Shown here: positions 18,170 to 26,020 of the stretch, one piece after another
Layout of the letters: every line of letters starts with the position of its first letter
Numbering within the stretch: position 1 is the first letter of the stretch
Source of the DNA: Micromonospora narathiwatensis
GTDB lineage: Bacteria; Actinomycetota; Actinomycetes; Mycobacteriales; Micromonosporaceae
Reading direction: 5' to 3'
Assembly: GCF_900089605.1 (NCBI RefSeq)
Contig: NZ_LT594324.1
Span: 1,426,001 to 1,490,000 of the forward strand
Length of the DNA stretch: 64,000 nucleotides
Notes under the pieces: model-generated
Told to the model about the DNA's origin: nothing
The model's input: the letters and a program-made list of their open reading frames with translations, nothing else
Database searches by the model: none
Position numbers and translations under genes: made by a program

Positions 18170-18547
18170 ATGGACGATCGGGTGTACGTCGGCAACGCGG
18201 CCGTGGACGGCGCGACCGACGCGGGCTGGCTGCTCGGCCACTTCAAGCCGCCCGGCGACGTCCGGCACAGCGACGAGGTCGAGGTGAAGTGGGGCGTGCA
18301 TCCCGCCGGGGAGACCCGTTCGGCGTGGGCGACGGGCGAGCGGCGTACCGCCCTGCTGGTGCTGGTCAGCGGCGCGTTCCGGATGGAGCTGCCGGACCGC
18401 ACGGTGGTGCTGCGTGACCCGGGTGACTACGTGGTGTGGGGCCGGGGCGTGGACCACTCCTGGTACGCCGAGCGGGATTCGGTGGTGCTCACCGTGCGCT
18501 GGCCGTCGGTGCCCGGCTACCGGGTGGAGCCGCCGGTCCGGCGCTGA
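18170..18547 (+). CDS. Cupin-like protein (125 aa)
   Basis: The 125-aa product looks like a single small beta-barrel. HFKPPGDVRHSDEVEVKWG is followed by LVLVSGAFRMELPDRTVVL, GDYVVWGRGVDHSWYAERD and a final beta-strand VVLTVRWP, the order of a cupin 2 domain with few metal ligands (one His near residue 104). AAGGGGCGGG precedes ATG 18170. Proteins of this kind often bind small ligands or act as isomerase-like folds; no substrate can be named. It is divergent from the DUF3500 gene, sharing a short 76-nt intergenic region with it. Confidence 0.7.
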   Translation: MDDRVYVGNAAVDGATDAGWLLGHFKPPGDVRHSDEVEVKWGVHPAGETRSAWATGERRTALLVLVSGAFRMELPDRTVVLRDPGDYVVWGRGVDHSWYAERDSVVLTVRWPSVPGYRVEPPVRR

Positions 18548-18599
18548 GTGGGGCGTGATCGACGTCGGCCGTCCCAGCATTCGGTATTACCTACTAAAC

Positions 18600-18621
18600 C
18601 TATAGGCTTTGCCTCCTATAG
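18600..18621 (+). promoter_or_regulatory. Candidate operator in front of cysteine dioxygenase
   Basis: An AT-rich island (18581-18621) inside otherwise GC-rich DNA holds the inverted repeat CTATAGG-N8-CCTATAG. A TACCTACTAAACC stretch lies just upstream. Position, 45 nt before the gene start, fits a repressor or activator site for sulfur control. The cognate regulator is not in the window. Confidence 0.45.
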
Positions 18622-18665
18622 TGGTGGAGCACGGGCCGCTCCGTACCCGGGAGGACGAACCGCCG

Positions 18666-19118
18666 ATGACCCGCACCGACCCTGCCGATCCGCTCGCCGT
18701 CGCCGCCCGCTGGGCCGATCCGGCCGGCTGGCCGGTCCGGCTGCGCTTCGACCCGACCGAGCGGTGGTACGCGCGCCTGGCCACCACCGACGAGCACGAG
18801 GTGTGGGCGCTGAGCTGGCTGCCCGGGCAGGGCACCGACCTGCACGACCACGGCGGGTCGTCGGGCGCCTTCCTGGTCGTCGCCGGCACCCTCACCGAGG
18901 AGACGGTCAGCGGCGGACGGCTGCGCCCCCACCCGCTCGCCGCCGGCGCCGGCCGGCGCTTCGGCGCCCGCCACGTGCACGTCGTCACCAACCGGGGGCA
19001 CCGGCCCGCGGTCAGCGTGCACGTCTACCGGCCCGCGCTGCGCCGGATGACCCGCTACCACCTCGTCGCCGGGCAACTCCTGGTGGCCGAGGTGGCCGAG
19101 GCCGGCGTCGCCTGGTGA
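18666..19118 (+). CDS. Cysteine dioxygenase family protein
   Basis: The 150-aa protein is a cupin-fold thiol dioxygenase. It has the iron-binding H-x-H in TDLHDHGGSSGAFLV (near residues 59-61) and the third histidine in ARHVHVVTN (near 103-105). The family oxidises cysteine to cysteine sulfinate with O2. GGGAGGAC precedes ATG 18666, which I prefer over the in-frame codon at 18609 because of this RBS and the family length. A rhodanese gene follows 50 nt downstream, so the pair probably handles cysteine or sulfane sulfur catabolism. The operator-like repeat upstream suggests sulfur-responsive expression (inference). Confidence 0.88.
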   Translation: MTRTDPADPLAVAARWADPAGWPVRLRFDPTERWYARLATTDEHEVWALSWLPGQGTDLHDHGGSSGAFLVVAGTLTEETVSGGRLRPHPLAAGAGRRFGARHVHVVTNRGHRPAVSVHVYRPALRRMTRYHLVAGQLLVAEVAEAGVAW

Positions 19119-19168
19119 GCCGCCCCGCATTCGCACCCCTGACCTCAGCCGCACGGGAGGACCCGACG

Positions 19169-19660
19169 ATGCCGCAGACCCCGAACCCGACCGAGCACTG
19201 TCCGGTCCCGCCGCCCGGCTCGCGGGGGATCGACGAGATCCTCGCCGCCGCCCGCGCCCGGCTGGACCGCCTCGACCCCGAGCAGGCGCACGTCGCGTAC
19301 CGGCGCGGGGCGCTGCTGGTCGACATCCGCCCGGCCGGCCAGCGTGCCGCGCACGGCACCGTCCCGGGCGTCCTCGCCGTGGAGCGCAACGTCCTCGAGT
19401 GGCGCTTCGACCCGCGCTGTCCGGCCCGGCTGCCCCAGGCCGTCGACTACGACGTGCCCGTCGTGATCCTGTGCCAGGAGGGCTACACATCCTCGCTGGC
19501 CGCCGCCGCGTTGCAGGACCTCGGCCTGCACCGGGCCACCGACGTGGTCGGCGGGTTCGCCGCCTGGCGCATCGCCGGGCTGCCCACCCTCGGCCCCACC
19601 CCGCCGCTCCGACCCTCGTCCGTCGCGCCTCCGGTCACCGCCGGCCAGGCGCCCCGCTGA
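19169..19660 (+). CDS. Rhodanese-like sulfurtransferase
   Basis: This 163-aa single-domain rhodanese carries the catalytic cysteine in ILCQEGYTSSLAAAAL (near residue 102) and the CH2A-like LVDIRPAGQRAAHG near residue 52. The C-terminus has WRIAGLPTL, the usual domain end, plus a Pro-rich tail of about 20 residues. It moves sulfane sulfur from a donor to a thiophilic acceptor. GGGAGG precedes ATG 19169. It is the second gene of the cysteine dioxygenase operon, consistent with joint removal of excess cysteine sulfur. Confidence 0.9.
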   Translation: MPQTPNPTEHCPVPPPGSRGIDEILAAARARLDRLDPEQAHVAYRRGALLVDIRPAGQRAAHGTVPGVLAVERNVLEWRFDPRCPARLPQAVDYDVPVVILCQEGYTSSLAAAALQDLGLHRATDVVGGFAAWRIAGLPTLGPTPPLRPSSVAPPVTAGQAPR

Positions 19661-19712
19661 CCGCCTCGCCACACCCGGCGGGGCGGGCGCGACCACCAGC
19701 CCAGGAGGATCA

Positions 19713-20294
19713 ATGTCCGTCGTCGCCATGTCCGCCCGCCCGTACCGGCCCGGCCGCCCCGACCGGAGCGGGTCGCCCCGCCCCCGCACCGCGCCGACCC
19801 TGACCATCACCCTCGACCTGGCCGCCGCCGCGTCGACGCCCGCGCTGGCCCGCCTGGTCGACGTGCTCGACGAGCTCGCCGCGGCCGGCGAGGGGGTGCT
19901 GCGCCCGGCGGAACACGACGCCGCCCGCGCCGTGATCGAACTGCGCCGCCCGGCGCCGTCGCAGCCCGCGCCAACCGACGCCGAGGAGCGTGACACGGTA
20001 CGCATCCTGGCCGGCACCCGGGTGGTCAGCCAGGGCGGCGAGCGGATCCCGCTGACCCGGATCGAGTACGACCTGCTGCTCTTCCTCGCCGAACACCCCC
20101 GGCGGGTGTTCACCCGGTTGCAGCTGCTCACCAACGTCTGGGGATACGAACACGCGGTGGCGCGCACCGTGGACGTCCACGTGCGCCGGTTGCGGGCCAA
20201 GCTCGGCACCGGCACGCCGGTGGTGACCACCGTGTACGGAGTCGGCTACCGGCTCGCCGACGAGGCGCGGATCCTGGTCGACCGCGAGCCCTGA
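19713..20294 (+). CDS. Winged-helix (OmpR/PhoB-type) DNA-binding protein without receiver domain
   Basis: Residues about 95-190 form a Trans_reg_C winged helix: LTRIEYDLLLFLAEHPRRVF, TRLQLLTNVWGYEH, RTVDVHVRRLRAKLG and TVYGVGYRLA. The N-terminal 90 residues lack the phospho-acceptor receiver. They contain a basic tail and a short segment, LTITLDLAAAA, shared in pattern with the next gene. AGGAGG precedes ATG 19713. It probably acts as a constitutive or ligand-controlled regulator. It is the first of two tandem paralogues, separated by 293 nt. Confidence 0.85.
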   Translation: MSVVAMSARPYRPGRPDRSGSPRPRTAPTLTITLDLAAAASTPALARLVDVLDELAAAGEGVLRPAEHDAARAVIELRRPAPSQPAPTDAEERDTVRILAGTRVVSQGGERIPLTRIEYDLLLFLAEHPRRVFTRLQLLTNVWGYEHAVARTVDVHVRRLRAKLGTGTPVVTTVYGVGYRLADEARILVDREP

Positions 20295-20587
20295 ACGCAC
20301 GTGCCCGCGTCGCGCGGCGTGCCCGGCCGACGGGCGCGTCGCGCTCACGTTTGCGTGCCCCACCGCCCATACTGAATCGGGCGGGGACCCCCCGTAACGG
20401 GTCATCTCGGCGCTCTGCTGTAATCATCAGGCCTCGTACGCAGAGCGAGCATTCGGCTCCGATGTGTTCGTCAATTGTCACATTCATGCAACGTAGCCGC
20501 CCCTTGACCCTCGTGAAGGCGCCGGGAAGCATCGATGAAGCGGCGTCCCGGGCCGTGGGGACAAACCCGGACCAGCCAAGGAGGACC
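20295..20587 (+). promoter_or_regulatory. Leader and promoter region of the second winged-helix gene
   Basis: This 293-nt gap is locally AT-richer. It contains an 8-bp inverted repeat (CGCTCTGC at 20411-20418 with GCAGAGCG at 20440-20447) and a stretch with TTGTCA and CATTCATGCAACGTAG. I cannot assign -35/-10 boxes with confidence, but promoter or operator sequence is likely here. Confidence 0.35.
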
Positions 20588-21187
20588 ATGTCGGTCAGCC
20601 CCGCCTCGTCGCGCGCCGGATGGCATACGTCCCAACCCGCGGTTCCCGGTCGTCCCCCCGGCGGCCAGCGTCGCCCCGCCAACACCACCCCCGTGCTCAC
20701 GGTCACCCTCAACATCCCGCTGTCCTGTGAGGAGTCGCTGAGCCCGGCCGCCCGACGGCTGCTGGAGGCCGCCCGTGAACTGCTGGAACGCGGAGACGCC
20801 GTGATCAGCGGCGGTCCGGCGGAGCGCCGGCCGGACCCGGTGCCGGCCGGACGCTCCCCGGCCCGGTCGCTCGCGCCGACCGTCCCGGTCCTGCACATCC
20901 TGGCCGCCTCCCGGTCGGTGCTGCGCGACGGCGAGCCGTTGGCGCTCACCCGGCTGGAGTTCGACCTGTTGCTGCACCTGGTCGCCCACCCCCGTCGGGT
21001 GTTCACCCGGTTGCAGCTGCTCAACGCCGTCTGGGGCTACGAACACGCCGGCGTGCGCACCGTGGACGTGCACGTGCGCCGGCTGCGCGGCAAGGTCGGG
21101 GTCGACGTACCGCTGGTCACCACCGTCTACGGCGTCGGCTACCGGCTCGCCGACGACGCCCGCGTCACCATCGACCGCGCCGGCTGA
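20588..21187 (+). CDS. Winged-helix (OmpR/PhoB-type) DNA-binding protein without receiver, paralogue of 19713
   Basis: The 199-aa protein has the same winged helix as its neighbour (ALTRLEFDLLLHLVAHPRRV, TRLQLLNAVWGYEHAG, RTVDVHVRRLRGKVG, TVYGVGYRLADDA, residues about 105-198). The N-terminal part is again not a receiver but begins with a Pro/Arg-rich tail and LTVTLNIPLS. AAGGAGG lies 4 nt before ATG 20588, a strong start signal. The longer frame back to 20351 has no such signal. The pair arose by tandem duplication and may regulate overlapping targets. Confidence 0.85.
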   Translation: MSVSPASSRAGWHTSQPAVPGRPPGGQRRPANTTPVLTVTLNIPLSCEESLSPAARRLLEAARELLERGDAVISGGPAERRPDPVPAGRSPARSLAPTVPVLHILAASRSVLRDGEPLALTRLEFDLLLHLVAHPRRVFTRLQLLNAVWGYEHAGVRTVDVHVRRLRGKVGVDVPLVTTVYGVGYRLADDARVTIDRAG

Positions 21188-21285
21188 CCCGGGCCGGGCG
21201 CCCCGCCGCGTCCGTCCGCAAGGAACCCCCGACGGTCCGGCCGATCGGCGTGGTCACCGCCGCCGCAGCCGGGCACCATGGTCGG

Positions 21286-21915
21286 ATGCGCGTCCGTCCG
21301 ATCTCCCCCGAGCGACTCGTCACCGAGCTGACCGACCGGCTCGCCGGCGCCGCCGTACCCGGCCGGCTGCGGGTGGCGGTCGACGGTCCACCGGCCGCCG
21401 ACCCGGACGCCCTCGCCGCCGCCCTGATCGATCCGCTGCGCGCCGCGGGGCGTCCGGTGCTGCACGTACGGGCCGCCGACTTCCTCCGGCCCGCCTCTGT
21501 CCGACTCGAACACGGCCGGACCAATCCCGACGCGTACTACGCGGGCTGGCTCGACGAGGCCGGGCTGCGCCGGGAGGTGCTCGACCCGGCCGGCCCCGAC
21601 GGCTCCGGGCGGCTGCTGCCCTCGCTCTGGGACGCGGGCGCCGACCGGGCCAGCCGGGCGTCGTACGTCGAACTGCCACCCGGCGGGGTCGTGCTGGTCA
21701 GCGGGTCGCTGCTGCTCGGCGGCGGGCTGCCGTTCGACGTCACCGTGCACGTGGAGCTCAGCCCGGCCGCGTTGGACCGGCGGACCGACCCCGGGCTGCG
21801 CTGGACCCTGCCCGCCTTCGCCCGGTACGCCGACGAGGTGGCCCCCACCTCCTTCGCCGACGTGGTGGTCCGGGCCGACGACCCCCGGCACCCGGCCCTG
21901 GTCGAGGCAGCCTGA
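21286..21915 (+). CDS. Uridine kinase-like protein with a degenerate P-loop
   Basis: The 209-aa product follows the uridine kinase fold (RLRVAVDGPPAADPDALAAA at the expected P-loop, RAADFLRPASVRLEHGRTNP, YYAGWLDEAGLRREVLDP, VVLVSGSLLLGGGLPFDVTV). The Walker A lysine-Ser/Thr of a normal kinase (G-x4-GKT/S) is replaced by ADPDA. The Asp of the lid and the Tyr-Trp acceptor motifs remain. It is probably an inactive or non-canonical NTP-binding member. ATG 21286 fits family length; 21250 has no RBS. It stands alone. Confidence 0.72.
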   Translation: MRVRPISPERLVTELTDRLAGAAVPGRLRVAVDGPPAADPDALAAALIDPLRAAGRPVLHVRAADFLRPASVRLEHGRTNPDAYYAGWLDEAGLRREVLDPAGPDGSGRLLPSLWDAGADRASRASYVELPPGGVVLVSGSLLLGGGLPFDVTVHVELSPAALDRRTDPGLRWTLPAFARYADEVAPTSFADVVVRADDPRHPALVEAA

Positions 21916-22178
21916 CCCGACCCGGCCCGGACACCTCCGCCCGGCCCGGCGGTCCGCGGACGACCGGCCCGACACCGGCACGCCGGGGGACGGACCGGCC
22001 GGCGCAAGCGCACCCGAACCCGGCGAAGAACCCGGAAGTCCCCGGTTTGATCCGCGAGGGCGGCGGGTATTCGCCCGGCTCACAGAGCACGGGTGATCCG
22101 CCCGTGCGTCCCGTCGGACCACGTCCGGGGCGTTCGTCGCCCCGGACGTGCATGAGGCGCCAGGAAAGGCAGGCAGCG

Positions 22179-22577
22179 ATGCTCGTCCACGACACGACAG
22201 CCACGGGCCGCTCCCAGGCGGAGGTCGACCAGATCCGGCAGTCCCTCCGGTCGCGGTACGACGAGCTGACCGCGGAGTACGAACAGGCCGTGGCGCAGAG
22301 CCAGGTGCTCCGGCTGGTCGAGATCGGCGACACCGCCGGCGACGACCAGGCCGACAGCGGCACCAAGACCGCCGAGCGGGACACGGCCCAGTCCCTGCTG
22401 CGCAGCATCCTGGACCGGCGCGCCCAGTTCGAGCACGCGCTCACCCGGCTCCACGAGGGCACCTACGGCTTCTGCGAGGGCTGCTCGGCGCCGATCCCGG
22501 TGGAGCGGCTGGAGATCTTCCCGTCCGCCACGTCCTGTGTGTCCTGCAAGCAGAACCGGGAGCGGCGGGCGGCCTGA
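22179..22577 (+). CDS. TraR/DksA-type zinc-finger protein
   Basis: The 132-aa protein has a long helical hairpin (residues about 10-95) followed by a four-cysteine zinc finger (CEGCSAPI ... CVSCKQN, spacing C-x2-C-x17-C-x2-C). This matches the DksA/TraR family, which bind RNA polymerase in the secondary channel or act as general stress proteins in actinobacteria. The acidic tip residues of DksA cannot be confirmed by eye. ATG 22179 has GGAAAGG about 9 nt upstream and is preferred over ATG 22152. The next gene starts 47 nt downstream. Confidence 0.85.
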   Translation: MLVHDTTATGRSQAEVDQIRQSLRSRYDELTAEYEQAVAQSQVLRLVEIGDTAGDDQADSGTKTAERDTAQSLLRSILDRRAQFEHALTRLHEGTYGFCEGCSAPIPVERLEIFPSATSCVSCKQNRERRAA

Positions 22578-22624
22578 AGAGTTCTCCGGTTGCCGGTCGG
22601 CCGCGTACCCGGTGGACTCGCCTG

Positions 22625-23497
22625 ATGGGTGAGATCAAGGTGGGCACCGCGTCGTGGACCGACCGGACCCTGCTCGACTCCGGCTGGTACCCGCCGACCG
22701 CCGACACCCCGGAGCGGCGGCTGGCCTTCTACGCCCGACAGTTCCCGCTGGTCGAGGTGGACGCCACCTACTACTCGCCGCCCGCCGAGCGGACGGCCCG
22801 GCTCTGGGTGGCGCGTACCCCGCCCGGCTTCATCTTCAACATCAAGGCGTTCAGCCTGCTCACCGGCCACCCGACCCGGGTCGGCGCGCTCTACGCGGAC
22901 CTGCGCCCGACGACCGGGAAGAAGAACCTCTACCCGGACGACCTGCCGCCGCAGGCGTACGAGGAGGTCTGGGCCCGGTTCCTGTCCGCTCTCGACCCGC
23001 TGGTCGAGGCGGGCCGGCTCGGCGCGGTGCTGTTCCAGTTCCCGCCCTGGTTCACCATCAAGCGGGACAACAAGCAGTACCTGCTCGAGGTGGCCCGACG
23101 GTGCGCCCCGCTGCGCCCGGCCTTCGAGTTCCGGCACGCCTCCTGGTTCGCCGGCGACAACGCCGACGAGACGCTGGGCTTCCTGCGCGAGCACGAGCTG
23201 ACGTACGTCTGCGTCGACATGCCGCAGGGGCACCGTTCGTCCGTACCGCCGGTGCTGGCGGCCACCGCCGACCTCGCCGTGGTCCGCTTCCACGGCCACA
23301 GCGACAGGTGGACCAGCAAGGACATCCACGAGAAGTTCGGCTACGACTACTCCGACCGGGAACTGCGCGACTGGGCGCCGAAACTGCGCGAGCTGGCCGG
23401 CACGGCCGAGCAGACCCACGTGCTCATGAACAACTGCTACCGCGACTACGCCCAACGCAACGGGCAGCGCCTGCGGGCGCTGCTCGGCGCCGGCTGA
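22625..23497 (+). CDS. DUF72 family protein (YecE-like)
   Basis: The 290-aa protein is a TIM-barrel DUF72/YecE member. It begins with KVGTASWTDRTLL, contains FVEV-like LVEVDATYYSPP, FIFNIKAFSLLTGHP, VLFQFPPWFT and AFEFRHASWF, and ends in NNCYRDYAQRNGQRL, the conserved NN-HY-like terminal motif of the family. No reaction is established; the barrel resembles sugar isomerase or endonuclease IV folds. It starts at ATG 22625, 47 nt after the zinc-finger gene on the same strand, so a two-gene operon is possible. Confidence 0.88.
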   Translation: MGEIKVGTASWTDRTLLDSGWYPPTADTPERRLAFYARQFPLVEVDATYYSPPAERTARLWVARTPPGFIFNIKAFSLLTGHPTRVGALYADLRPTTGKKNLYPDDLPPQAYEEVWARFLSALDPLVEAGRLGAVLFQFPPWFTIKRDNKQYLLEVARRCAPLRPAFEFRHASWFAGDNADETLGFLREHELTYVCVDMPQGHRSSVPPVLAATADLAVVRFHGHSDRWTSKDIHEKFGYDYSDRELRDWAPKLRELAGTAEQTHVLMNNCYRDYAQRNGQRLRALLGAG

Positions 23498-23608
23498 CCG
23501 CGGAATCACCCGGGTGGGGTGAGGTCCGCTCACCCGGTTCCCGGCCAGCCTGGACGGTGTGTGCGGTCCGTCGAGCGACGTGACCGCGAGGCCGACAGGA
23601 GGTGGGCC

Positions 23609-23803
23609 ATGACGGTGCGGGTCGTAGCGGATCGACGTCGCGGCGGGGTGCTGCACGTGGTCGGGAGATCCGAGCCGCCCCGGCGGGGCGCACGGCCCGG
23701 TCGGTTCAGCCCGACCCGGCTCTGGCGGGGCCCCAGCGGCCCGCCGCGACGCACCGACGATCGACGCTGGGAAACCGACGCACGGGGGTGGGCAGATGGC
23801 TGA
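23609..23803 (+). CDS. Small Arg-rich hypothetical protein (64 aa)
   Basis: A perfect AGGAGG Shine-Dalgarno sits 6 nt before ATG 23609. The frame's last 8 nt overlap the next gene's start, a pattern typical of a real upstream cistron. The product is basic (about 30 percent Arg), has no membrane segment and matches no family that I know. It may be a short coupling ORF for the DUF2267 gene rather than a stable protein. Confidence 0.55.
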   Translation: MTVRVVADRRRGGVLHVVGRSEPPRRGARPGRFSPTRLWRGPSGPPRRTDDRRWETDARGWADG

Positions 23804-24224
23804 GCAGCTGATTTCCGCGTTCGAGTCCTCGCTGGACAAGACGAACGTGATCCTCAAGGAGATCGAGCAGGCGTACGGCTGGCCGAAGGAGCAGCGCAAC
23901 CAGTCCTACGCGGCGCTGCGTACGGTGCTGCACCTGCTGCGGGACCGGATGCCGGTGCAGGAGAGCGCCGAGTTCGCCCAGCAGTTGCCGGTGCTGCTGC
24001 GCGGCATCTACTTCGACGGCTGGCAGCCGGAGAGCGTGCCGATCAAGTTGAACCGGGACGACTTCCTCTACGAGGTCCGCCAGGGCTTCCCGTACGACGT
24101 GGAGGGCGGCCCGCAGCGGGTGGTGCAGGTCGTGCTCGACACCCTGCGCCGGCACGTCAACCAGGGCGAGTGGCAGGACGTGAAGTCGTCGATGCCGCAG
24201 GACCTCAGCCGGATGATTCCCTGA
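23796..24224 (+). CDS. DUF2267 family protein
   Basis: The 142-aa protein is helical and fits DUF2267: AYGWPKEQRNQSYAALRTVL, LRDRMPVQESAEFAQQLPVL, LRGIYFDGW and a second repeat half at FLYEVRQGFP. The family is widespread in actinobacteria and proteobacteria without a known function; some members are near stress genes. It overlaps the small basic ORF upstream by 8 nt, so they are probably co-translated. A 196-nt gap follows. Confidence 0.88.
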   Translation: MAEQLISAFESSLDKTNVILKEIEQAYGWPKEQRNQSYAALRTVLHLLRDRMPVQESAEFAQQLPVLLRGIYFDGWQPESVPIKLNRDDFLYEVRQGFPYDVEGGPQRVVQVVLDTLRRHVNQGEWQDVKSSMPQDLSRMIP

Positions 24225-24420
24225 CCGACGCCGTCCCGGCCCGCTCCGCCGTAGCGCGGGGCGGGCCGTGCGCGTACCGAGCCGGCGACCCGGACCGGCG
24301 AACCGTCCGTTTTGCCGGGGCGCGCGGTCTACCGTGTGGTTAGAGAAGATCGCGCGTGGGTACCACCCGCCGCACGCGGAACCCCGGCGGACGACGGGGC
24401 GGCACACGAGGGGGACACCC

Positions 24421-24708
24421 ATGGCACTCAACGACGACGACATGCAGACCACCGGCGGCGGCCCCGAGGGTCCGGCCGACGGTGGCGCGACCCCCGGCCA
24501 ACGGGACGGTGGCGCGGACGGCAGCGCCGACCGCGGCGCGGAGCGTGGGGTCGACCGCGGCGCCGACCGGGGTGCCGAGGGCCCGGCCGACGGTGGTGCC
24601 ACCCCGGGCAAGCAGGACGGCGGCGCGGACGGCGGCGCCGAGGGCCCCGCCGACGGTGGCGCGACCCCCGGCAAGCAGGACGGCGGCGCCGACGGCAGCG
24701 CCCGCTGA
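24421..24708 (+). CDS. Small Gly/Asp/Ala-rich repeat protein (95 aa)
   Basis: After MALNDDDMQTTGG, the protein consists of imperfect repeats around EGPADGGATPGKQDGGADG (three copies, near residues 16, 50 and 70) separated by RGAERGVDRGADRG. It is acidic, lacks hydrophobic segments and should be disordered. GAGGGGG lies 7 nt before ATG 24421. The DNA repeats of 50-60 nt are prone to slippage, so length may vary between strains. It precedes the JmjC-type gene by 9 nt and may be co-transcribed. No function can be proposed. Confidence 0.65.
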   Translation: MALNDDDMQTTGGGPEGPADGGATPGQRDGGADGSADRGAERGVDRGADRGAEGPADGGATPGKQDGGADGGAEGPADGGATPGKQDGGADGSAR

Positions 24709-24717
24709 CGGCTCGCC

Positions 24718-25992
24718 ATGACGTACATCGACCCGCCGGGCGGCCGAGACCGCCCGGCGGTTCCGTCTCCCCCGACCGCGGCCCTCGCTCGTTGCGTGGC
24801 CGTCGACCCGGCCAAGTTCACCGCCGACCACTGGGGGCGCAGCCCACTGCTGTCCCGGGCGGCCGAACTGCCCAACCGGGACGGCTTCGCCGACCTTTTC
24901 AGCCCCGCCGACGCCGACGAGTTGCTCAGCCGCCGCGGCCTGCGTACCCCGTTCCTGCGGGTGGCCAAGGACGGCGAGCTGGTGCCGGCGGCGCGCTACA
25001 CCGGCGGCGGGGGCGCGGGCGCCGAGATCGGCGACCAGGTGCTCGACGAGAAGGTCCTCCAGCTGTACGCCGACGGCGCGACCCTGGTGTTGCAGGGCCT
25101 GCACCGCATCTGGCCGGCACTTGTCGATCTCGCCCGTGACCTGAGCGCGGCGCTGGCCCAGCCCACCCAGGTCAACGCCTATCTGACCCCGGCCGGCAGC
25201 CAGGGATTCGCCACCCACTACGACACCCACGACGTCTTCGTGCTCCAGGTCGACGGCCGCAAGCACTGGCGGATCCACCCGCCCGTGCTGCCCGACCCGC
25301 TGGAACGGCAGCCGTGGGGCGGGCGGGCCGACGAGGTCTCCGCCACGGCCGAGGGCCGACCCGCCCTGGACGTGGTGCTCGCCCCCGGCGACGCGCTCTA
25401 TCTGCCTCGCGGCTGGCTGCACAGCGCCCAGGCACAGGAGTCCAGCTCACTGCACCTGACCGTGGGCATCCGGGCGCTGACCCGGTACGCCCTGGTCGAG
25501 GAGCTGCTGGCGCTCGCCGCCGAGGACCCTCGGCTGCGGGCGGGGTTGCCCCTCGGCGTCGACGTGGCCGACCCGGACGCCGTCGAACCGGAGCTGACCG
25601 AGACGGTGGACGCGCTGCGCGACTGGCTGCTGCGGGCCGATCCGGCGGCGGTGGCCGCCCGGCTGCGGGACCGGGCCTGGTCGGCCGGCCGCCCGGCACC
25701 CATCCGGCCGCTGGCCCAGGCCGCCGCGCTGGCCGCGCTGACCGCGGACAGCCGGGTCGCCCCGCGGGAGGGCCTGCGCTGGCAGCTCACCCCGACCGGG
25801 GACGCCGGCAGGGTGGCGCTGCGCCTGTTCGACCGCACCATCACCCTGCCCGGCACCTGCGAGCCGGCGCTGCGCGCCGTGCTGGCCGGCGAGGTGGCCC
25901 GGGTCGGCGACCTGCCCGGCCTCGACGACGACGCCGACCGCCTGGTCCTGGCCCGCCGCCTCCTCAAGGAGGCCGTCCTCACCCCCGCCTGA
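24718..25992 (+). CDS. JmjC/cupin-domain 2-oxoglutarate oxygenase (ribosomal oxygenase type)
   Basis: The 424-aa protein resembles the YcfD/NO66/MINA53 group of Fe(II)/2-oxoglutarate oxygenases that hydroxylate ribosomal proteins. The iron ligands are readable: H-x-D in FATHYDTHDVFVLQ (near residue 167) and the distal histidine in YLPRGWLHSA (near 234). KHWRIH supplies the 2-oxoglutarate-binding lysine or arginine region. Residues about 270-424 form the winged-helix-like C-terminal domain. Bacterial members hydroxylate arginine of ribosomal protein L16 (uL16); the target here is inferred. It lies 9 nt after the repeat-protein gene and converges on the FtsK-like operon. Confidence 0.85.
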   Translation: MTYIDPPGGRDRPAVPSPPTAALARCVAVDPAKFTADHWGRSPLLSRAAELPNRDGFADLFSPADADELLSRRGLRTPFLRVAKDGELVPAARYTGGGGAGAEIGDQVLDEKVLQLYADGATLVLQGLHRIWPALVDLARDLSAALAQPTQVNAYLTPAGSQGFATHYDTHDVFVLQVDGRKHWRIHPPVLPDPLERQPWGGRADEVSATAEGRPALDVVLAPGDALYLPRGWLHSAQAQESSSLHLTVGIRALTRYALVEELLALAAEDPRLRAGLPLGVDVADPDAVEPELTETVDALRDWLLRADPAAVAARLRDRAWSAGRPAPIRPLAQAAALAALTADSRVAPREGLRWQLTPTGDAGRVALRLFDRTITLPGTCEPALRAVLAGEVARVGDLPGLDDDADRLVLARRLLKEAVLTPA

Positions 25993-26020
25993 CCCGCCCG
26001 GTCGGTGGCGGGGCGAGGGC

